This document shows, one piece after another, positions 57,530 through 64,000 of a DNA stretch of 64,000 bases. Within the stretch, counting starts at the first letter, position 1. Each line of letters opens with the position of its first letter. Position numbers and translations under genes: made by a program. The stretch is from positions 21,755,890-21,819,889 of the forward strand of contig NW_022145594.1 in assembly GCF_000002235.5 (NCBI RefSeq), in the 5' to 3' direction. The notes under the pieces are model-generated. The model was not told the origin of the DNA. It ran no database searches and worked only from the letters and a program-made list of their open reading frames with translations. Source of the stretch: Strongylocentrotus purpuratus (lineage: Eukaryota > Echinodermata > Echinoidea > Camarodonta > Strongylocentrotidae).

Positions 57530-59034
57530 CCTGGTATATGGTAGGCATGCTAGGTAGTCCTGTGGTACCTACAATGCGGGAATCCTGTGGTAACTGGCGT
57601 GTGGTAATTCTGTGGTAACTGGCGTGTGGTAATCCTGTGGTAACTGGCGTGTGGTAACTGTCCTGTGGTAACTGGCGTGTGGTAACTGTCCTGTGGTAAT
57701 GTCCCCCAAAACCACACAAATTACCACAGAAATATTCCTGTGGTAATTTGTGTGGAAATTTTATGTGGTAACTGGCGTGTGGTATTCCTGTGGTAATCCT
57801 GTGGTACCTGGCGTGTGGTAATTCTGTGGTATTTTGTATGGTAACCGGTGTGTGGTAATTCTGTGGTAGCGGGCGTGTGGTAATCCTGTGGTAACCGGTG
57901 TGTGGTAATTCTGTGGTAGCGGGCGTGTGGTAATTCTGTGGTAACTGGCGTGTGGTAATCCTGTGGTAACAGGCGTGTGATAATTCTGTGGTAACTGACG
58001 TGTGGTAACTGTCATGTGGTAATGTCCCCCAAAACCACACAAATTACCACAGAAATATTCCTGTGGTAATTTGTGTGGTAATTTTAAGTGGTAACTGTCG
58101 TGTGGTATTCCTGTGGTAACTGGCGTGTGGTAATCCTGTGGTAATCCTGTGGTAACTGGCGTGTTGTAATTCTGTGGTATTCTGTATGGTAACCGGTGTG
58201 TGGTAATTCTGTGGTAACGGGCGTGTGGTAATCCTGTGGTAACTGGCGTGTGATAATCCTGTGGTAACTGGCGTGTGGTAACTGTCCTGTGCTAATGTCC
58301 CCAAAAACCACACAAATTACCACAGAAATATTCCTGTGGTAATTTGTGTGGTTATTGTATGTGGTAACTGGCGTGTGGTATTCCTGTGGTAATCCTGTGG
58401 TAACTTGCGTGTGGTAATTCTGTGGTATTCTGTATGGTAACCGGTGTGTGGTAATTCTGTGGTAACGGGCGTGTGGTAATCCTGTGGTAACTGGCGAGTG
58501 ATATTCCTGTGGTAACTGGCGTGTTGTAACTGTCCTGTGGTAATGTCCCCCAAAACCACACAAATTACCACAGAAATATTCCTGTTGTAAATTGTGTGGT
58601 AATTTGATGTGGTAAATGGCGTGTGGTATTCCTGTGGTAAATTAGAATGTCCCAATTTACCATTATGTGGTAACGGGCGTGTGGTAATCCTGTGGTAACT
58701 GGCGTGTGGTAATCCTGTGGTACAGTCCTGTGGTAAAGTCGTGTGGTAAAGTCGTGTTGTACAGTCCTGTGGTACAGTCCTGTGGTAATCCTGTGGTATT
58801 ACCACAGGACATTTTTGTAAGGGTAGTGACATTACCACACGAGTCATGTGGTACATAATATTCCTGTGGTAGTTTGTGTGGTAAAATCAGGTACCACAGG
58901 AAATATCAACTTACCACAGCCAGCCGTTGACATTACCATATGAGTTGCTGTGGTACATAATATTCCTGTGTTATTTTGTGTGGTAAAATTAGGTACCACA
59001 GGAGTTACCACAGGACATATTTGTAAGGGAAGTC
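57530..59034 (-). repeat. Right arm: TTACCACA units with ~250-320 bp higher-order period
   Basis: The inverse of the left arm and about twice as long. The block GTCCCCCAAAACCACACAAA, then a hairpin around GAAATATTC, recurs near 57702, 58024, 58298 and 58546, which shows higher-order duplication. The left arm has one such block, so the right arm has expanded. Confidence 0.9.
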
Positions 59035-59070
59035 ATGTCCATACTGTGATCTCACACATCTCAGCAGCGT

Positions 59071-59349
59071 TCGGAGAGCTCTTCAGGTGCTATGCCGGGG
59101 CTGCATTTAAGCGATTTGTAATTTATAATAATCATTGCTTCGAATGTTTCCAAGCATTGAATTTTGATAACCTTGTCGAATCAAAGTTTCAACTTTGCAA
59201 TAATGAAAATTAAGTTAGTTTTTAGAATCAATGAATATCTACTTTAAAATTCATGCATTCTCTAATTCAATTGTATTTCCTATTGTATTCTTCATTCAAC
59301 TGGAGCGGTGAAAATAACCCGACCGAAGTTGATGTCCACTTAGTCTTAC
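59071..59349. other. Short unassigned spacer
   Basis: AT-rich sequence. Nothing is supported. Confidence 0.4.
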
Positions 59350-59351
59350 TA

Positions 59352-59807
59352 GGGACTTTTAGATTGAGTGGACGAGAACACGACGAACGCCGACTGATCA
59401 TGCGTGTCAACGTACTCAACTGCCCATGTTGACTACAATTATAAATCTTTTAGATAGCATTCGACGATAAACATGCATATGCAGGAAGTAACACTATGAA
59501 CATGACGGACAAAGAAAGAGGAAAAAATATACAGTTCCTCATTCTACCCTCAACAATTGCTGTGAATATGCATGTGACACCTGTTCTACACATTTTTACA
59601 TAATAGCAGGGAAGGGATGTTCCTTTGTCTACCTGAGGAAATGTATATTTAATGCGCACGCGACATAATAGTACCGTACTAGATTTAGGAAAATCAAGGT
59701 TGACGCATTCTCGATCGGCGACTGAGACGACGTGACGCATGCGCAGTGCCTTAAAATGACGTCACACGTTGCAGTAAAAGCTGTCGACGTGCAAATCTAA
59801 AAGTCCC
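59352..59807. mobile_element. MITE, 456 bp, TA-flanked
   Basis: The ends GGGACTTTTAGATT and AATCTAAAAGTCCC are perfect inverted repeats of 14 bp, with TA at 59350-59351 and 59808-59809. That suits a Tc1/mariner-like element. No credible coding is present. Confidence 0.75.
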
Positions 59808-59824
59808 TATTCTTAGATGTGCTA

Positions 59825-60284
59825 CATATAGGGGGGGGCAACTGTCCCCCTGCCCCCCCCCCCCACACACACACACACTTCCGGCGTCTATATGGTAACA
59901 TTCCACTTGGCTTTGAAGTTCCATGCTCCGAACTGCGCTTCCACTGCGGGGACTTTCGGAAGCAACCCATTAAACAGAAATCTAACAAATAACCTCTTTT
60001 GGGAGTGAATTTTTAAAGTATGGTGCCGTTTGAACTAGATTTAAACGTTATCGACACGTGCTTTCATTTAAACAAAAAAGGTACTTCTGTTCACGTTTTC
60101 ATCTAACCTAAAAACCACCAATTTATCACGCGACTAGAGTAACGTGATTCCACTTACCTCTGTAAATCAAGTGTTTATGACCAAATAACCACTTGACCAA
60201 GCAACAAGTTTTTTTTTATTCGTAACCGATAGTGGTGATAAAAAAGTAATTATTTGGTGCTTTAGGGCACCTTTACCGATTGGT
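59825..60284. other. Non-coding; begins with a G/C-run element
   Basis: At 59830-59890 a G run, CAACTGTCCCCCTG, a C run, (AC)n and TTCCGGCGTCTAT are the inverse of the 37610 element (GGCGCCGGAAGTGTG...). The remainder is AT-rich without features. Confidence 0.55.
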
Positions 60285-60350
60285 TTCACAGGTTATTCAA
60301 GGTTGATGGTAATAGATGGAAGAGGAAGGTAAAATTGATGAGGAACTCTG

Positions 60351-62757
60351 ATGTTCCTGTTGATTCAAGTAATTATGATGGTGCAGGGAAATCTTATAGG
60401 AATTTGTTACGTTGTAAAAAGAGGTTATTTTTTTCAGGACTTGAATAAATCATTACGTTCATTGCGGACACAAAATCCTAAGGAATATTGGCAGCTACTG
60501 AATGGTAAGAATGAACGTAAGGACAAAGATATTGGAAATGTTTCATTAAAGGATTTTTAAAATCATTTTAGTCGTCTAAGTTATAAGGAGGTTGATGAGC
60601 CAGAACCCCCAATTGTTATGCAAGAGTTATATCAGGAAAATGTTTGTCTCGATGTTCCTATTACTTTGAAGGAAGTTGACATGATGATTAAGAAGCTTAA
60701 AAATACTAAAGCTTGTGGAAGGGACTCTATTAGAAATGAGTTCCTTAAAAGTTGCCCCCTGGAGATTCTTCAGGTTATAGTTAAGTTCTTTAATGTTGTA
60801 TTGGATTCTGGTATTGTTCCAACAGAATGGTGTATTGGGATAATTATTCCTATATTTAAGAATAAGGGAGAGAATACAAACCCTGATAATTATAGAGGCA
60901 TTACTTTATTGAGTTGCTTAGGTAAGCTGTTTACATCAATTTTGAACTATAGGGTCACTCAGTTTTTTGAGGATGAGAGTTTGTTAGGAGAAGAGCAAGC
61001 TGGCTTCCGGTCCAACTATTCAATCACAGATAATGTATATGTTTTACAATCTATTATTGATGTTTATTTAAAGAATTCTAAACGCCTTTATTGTGCATTC
61101 ATTGACTATAAGAAAGCCTTCGATTTGGTTGACCGTGCAGCATTGTGGGTTAAAATGTTTAGAATGGGAGTAAAAGGCAAGATTTTTAATGTTATAAGGA
61201 ACATGTACAGGTGTGCTAAATCATGTGTTGCTAACGAGGGAGACATGTCCAGTTTATTTACATGCAATATTGGAGTGCGTCAAGGTGAAAACCTCTCACC
61301 TCTCTTGTTTGCTATTTATTTGAACGATTTCCAACAATCTATAGGAAACTCGTACAAGGGCTTGGAATTTTTGAATACTATTATTAAAAATAAGTTGCCT
61401 TTTGATGGTATTGAACTATATAAGGAGTTATTTTCTTTGTTATATGCTGATGACACAATTATTCTAGCAGAAACTCCTGAAGAGTTGCAAAAAGCCCTAA
61501 ACGCAGTGAAAGATTATTGTGATACTTGGCACTTAACTGTTAATGCCAGCAAAACAAAAATTGTTGTTTTTTTCACGTGGGAAAGTTAGAAGAATTCCAG
61601 AATTTGTTTATGATGGTGGTGTACTGGAAGTTGTTTATGACTTTGTATATTTAGGGGTGACGTTTAATTATAATGGTAACTTTAAAAAAGCAATTGCTAA
61701 ACAGGTCACACAAGCTCGAAAGGCGATGTATAGTATGTTAGTAAAGGCAAAAAGGTTGCATTTATCTGTTGATACACAATGTCATTTATTTGATCACTTA
61801 GTTTTGCCAATTCTATTATATGGTGCTGAGGTCTGGGGCTATGAGCGTATAGATCAACTTGAAGTTTTCCACATAAAATGTTTAAGAACGATACTGTTTG
61901 TAAATAAGTGTACACCTGACTGCATGGTTTATGGTGAAACTGGACGTGGTAAAATACTCGATAAAATTAAGTGTAAGATGATTGGATATTGGGTTAGATT
62001 AGTTAAAGGGAAGCAATCAAAGTATTCATTGATTCTTTTTAAGTTTTTGTTGCAGTTGCAAAGTGAAGGACAACGTTTAGTTAATGTAAAGTCACAATGG
62101 GTCGAGTTTCTTGCAGACAGTTTTGACTATGCAGGACTTGGGAACGTCTGGCGAGCTCAAGGAGAAGGATATAGTGCTGCCTGGATTATGAATACTATGA
62201 AAACCAGGCTTTCTGACATGTCTATTCAGGAATGGAGCGCATCTACCTGGTCAAATCGTATTTGCACGAACTATAGGATGTTTAAGAATGAGTTGGTTTA
62301 TGAAAAATACCTGCAGATATTATGTCAGAAGGAAGCAATAACTTTAAGTAAATTTAGATGCAGAACACATAGATTACCAGTTAATAAAGGTAGATTTGAT
62401 GCAAATGTAGTAGATGATTTGCAATGCCCACTCTGTACACCAACAGATATTGGTGATGAATTTCATTATATTTTTGTATGTCCATTCTTTCAAAATGAAA
62501 GAAAAATGTATATACCAAATAACTTGTGTGGTAGTAGCTTAAGACCAAGTGCGTTGCACATGGATAAGGTTTTTAATACAGCTCACGCTTGCCAGCTAAA
62601 GAAATTAGCCAAATTTGTTAGAATCATTATGTCATATTTTTCAAAAGATTCAAGGGTAGATGGTAATACTGTAAATGATAGCTCACAAATAAGCAATGTT
62701 GTTAGGCACACTCGTAGCGGTAGGAAGGTGAAATGCCCAGTTCGCCTTGATTTGTAA
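60351..62757 (+). pseudogene. LINE reverse transcriptase with C-terminal CCHC motif, two lesions
   Basis: 60351-60560 holds the pre-RT linker (KEYWQLLNGKN), ended by a TAA. The same frame resumes at 60618-61589 with NYRGITLLSCLGKL, EEQAGFRSNYS, FIDYKKAFDLVD (motif A), GVRQGENLSPLLFA (motif B) and LLYADDTIILAE (motif C, catalytic YADD). A frameshift in the T run near 61567-61573 moves to the frame of 61543-62757, with YLGVTFNYNG, LPILLYGAEVWG and a C-terminal CPLC...H....C finger typical of I/Jockey-type LINEs. One nonsense codon and one slip in ~2.4 kb indicate a young copy. The enzyme would copy LINE RNA at nicked target DNA. Confidence 0.85.
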
Positions 62758-62935
62758 ATATGTTTATCATTGTTCATATTATCACATGTTTATCATTGTT
62801 CATATTATCACATGTTTATTATTGTTCATATTATCACATGTTAATTATTGTTCATATTATCACATGTTTGTCTTTGTTTATATTATCTTATTATGTTTAT
62901 CAATTTTCATGTAATCACATGTTTATCATTGTTAT
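62757..62935 (+). repeat. ~26-bp tandem repeats in the LINE 3' UTR
   Basis: ATGTTTATCATTGTTCATAT followed by TATCAC recurs five or six times with growing divergence. It begins at the stop codon of the RT frame. Confidence 0.85.
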
Positions 62936-63084
62936 ACTATTGTTATATTGATACTATGTTGTAAATATTTTTGTACTCTCATACCCCGAGAGGGGGTCGA
63001 TAGAGTCAATAAAATCTTACAATCTTACAATCACGTTACTTACACCGGCTAATCGTCTTATTTTTCTGTTCGTGAATCTCTGGT

Positions 63085-63640
63085 TGTATTCAATTAGTAA
63101 TTTGTAGGTGTCTTACACACCTCTTTTCAATGGTCAAAGTTACCATAACTTTCTTGGTGATGATCACGTAGCTCAAGCTGATTACTAATCTAAGCTGTGA
63201 ATCCGTGATATTTAGGTGTGAAAAATTAGTAATTATTAGGTGTCTTAAAACACCTTTTTAAATGGTTGTCAAGGTTGCCATAAATTCAGCGGTAATGATC
63301 TCGTGACTCAAACAGATTAGTAATCTATGCTGGGCATCCGTGATTTTTAGGTGTGAGAAATTAGTCATTATTAGGTGTCTTAAAACACCTTTTTAAATGG
63401 TTTCAAAGTTACAATAACTTTCTTGGGGATGATAACGTGGCTAAAACTGATTACTAATCTAAGCTGGGCATCCGTGATTTTTAGGTGTGAAAAATTAGTC
63501 ATTATTAGGTGTCTGACAACACCTTTTTAAATGGTTTCAAAGTTACCATAACTTTCTCGGTGATGATCACGTGGCTAAAACTGATTACTAATCTAAGCTG
63601 TGAATCCGTGATATTTAGGTGTGAGAAATTAGTTATTTCC
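63085..63640 (+). repeat. Tandem repeat, ~134-bp units, four copies
   Basis: TTAGGTGTCT anchors near 63105, 63237, 63374 and 63508. Each unit contains CACCTTTTTAAATGGT, AACTTTCTTGG and GATTACTAATCTAAGCTG. Copies differ by scattered changes. Confidence 0.88.
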
Positions 63641-64000
63641 AATGTAAAGGCATTGGTAATATGTTGACTTACATAATTTGATTAATCGAAACATTTTCAT
63701 ATACTTGTATTTTATTGAAATTATTTTAGTTCATAGTTAATGTTTCCCTTGTTCATGTTTAATTCAATATAATTTATACGAAGTAGCGAAATGTCCTAAT
63801 AACTGGTAATTTATATTTGTAGTATTTTCGAAATGAATTGCATATAACTAAATCATCAGTATCTAAGAAATATGCTGTAAATTCAGATAAATTGTTTACA
63901 AAAACATAGATCTGCACGCACCGCATATACAATATGCAAATTAATTGGTGTCAGCTGGTTCAACTGGAAATATGCCAACAGTCAGTCATCAACTGGTGCA
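63641..64000. other. No recognisable feature
   Basis: AT-rich sequence to the window edge, with no supported gene or repeat. Confidence 0.5.

Larger units (their letters stand above)
56440..59070. mobile_element. Large foldback element with TTACCACA arrays as arms
   Basis: The left outer end has CCCTTACAAAAATGTCCTGT (from about 56507). The right outer end, inverted, has CCCTTACAAATATGTCCTGT (to about 59033), with a second right-end-like copy near 58795-58825. Weaker inverted similarity (CTCACACATCTCAG) extends to ~56440 and ~59070. Between lie opposed tandem arrays and a palindromic centre (57245-57450). No protein-coding gene and no clear target duplication are present. Confidence 0.75.
60285..63032 (+). 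mobile_element. 5'-truncated LINE with 3' tandem repeats and (TTACAATC)n-type tail
   Basis: RT-coding sequence (60351-62757) is followed by a 3' UTR with ~26-bp repeats, the signal AATAAAA near 63009, and a short TTACAATC repeat to 63032. No endonuclease domain is present, so the copy is truncated at its 5' end, as usual for target-primed reverse transcription. The exact left junction is uncertain. Confidence 0.8.

Noticed and set aside
56481..58856. Many His/Thr/Pro/Tyr-rich ORFs on both strands
   Set aside because: Products of the TTACCACA repeat, open in several frames because the unit lacks stops.

Overview
This is a eukaryotic, AT-rich, gene-poor window made almost entirely of mobile elements, their remains and satellite DNA. 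The element mix (CR1/L2-like, RTE-like and I-like LINEs, a Ty3/gypsy-type gag, tRNA-derived SINEs, FLYWCH-MULE transposase, many poly-G/poly-C foldback elements) suggests a marine invertebrate, possibly an echinoderm or other deuterostome. That assignment is inference; nothing here fixes the species. There are no operons, rRNA genes or CRISPR arrays. Only one stretch (6796-7540, a coiled-coil exon with good splice sites) looks like part of a host gene.

Layout. 1-1.5 kb: 5' end of a minus-strand LTR retrotransposon (372-bp LTR, leader, gag). 1.5-4.2 kb: two decayed LINE 3' parts. 4.6-6.3 kb: compound foldback repeat and a tandem duplication. 6.8-7.5 kb: coiled-coil exon. 8.4-12.3 kb: a 661-bp MITE with 9-bp target duplication, an RTE-like pseudogene split by a GC-rich foldback, and a 933-bp near-perfect palindrome. 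13-14.8 kb: 26-bp satellite array 1. 14.8-19.8 kb: a LINE (endonuclease + RT, broken) with tandem monomers upstream. 20.2-32.5 kb: a 12.3-kb Mutator-like element (MULE). 33.6-35 kb: L1-ORF1-like fragment and satellite array 3. 35.6-47.5 kb: nested inverted repeats, including a 5.3-kb element around a decayed nuclease-like gene. 47.6-53.4 kb: satellite array 4, with a 1225-bp higher-order repeat. 53.7-59.8 kb: a tandem ~0.93-kb duplication, a large TTACCACA foldback and a small MITE. 60.3-63 kb: a second LINE, lightly damaged. 63.1-63.6 kb: a small tandem array.

The most interesting system is the MULE at 20161-32500. Its terminal inverted repeats are arrays of ~16-17 bp units, arranged in the same variant order from each end inward. 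It is bounded by a perfect 9-bp duplication (GACATTAGC), and it carries a four-exon transposase gene that appears intact (464 codons, FLYWCH finger + MULE domain). A 42-bp fossil made only of its two termini sits in the second intron of its own transposase gene and independently confirms the ends. The same design, inverted tandem arrays around a core, recurs with unrelated repeat sequences at 36.2-39.2, 39.4-44.6 and 56.4-59.1 kb, and possibly 34-53.4 kb. The window therefore suggests that elements with array-type termini are seeding satellite DNA in this genome.
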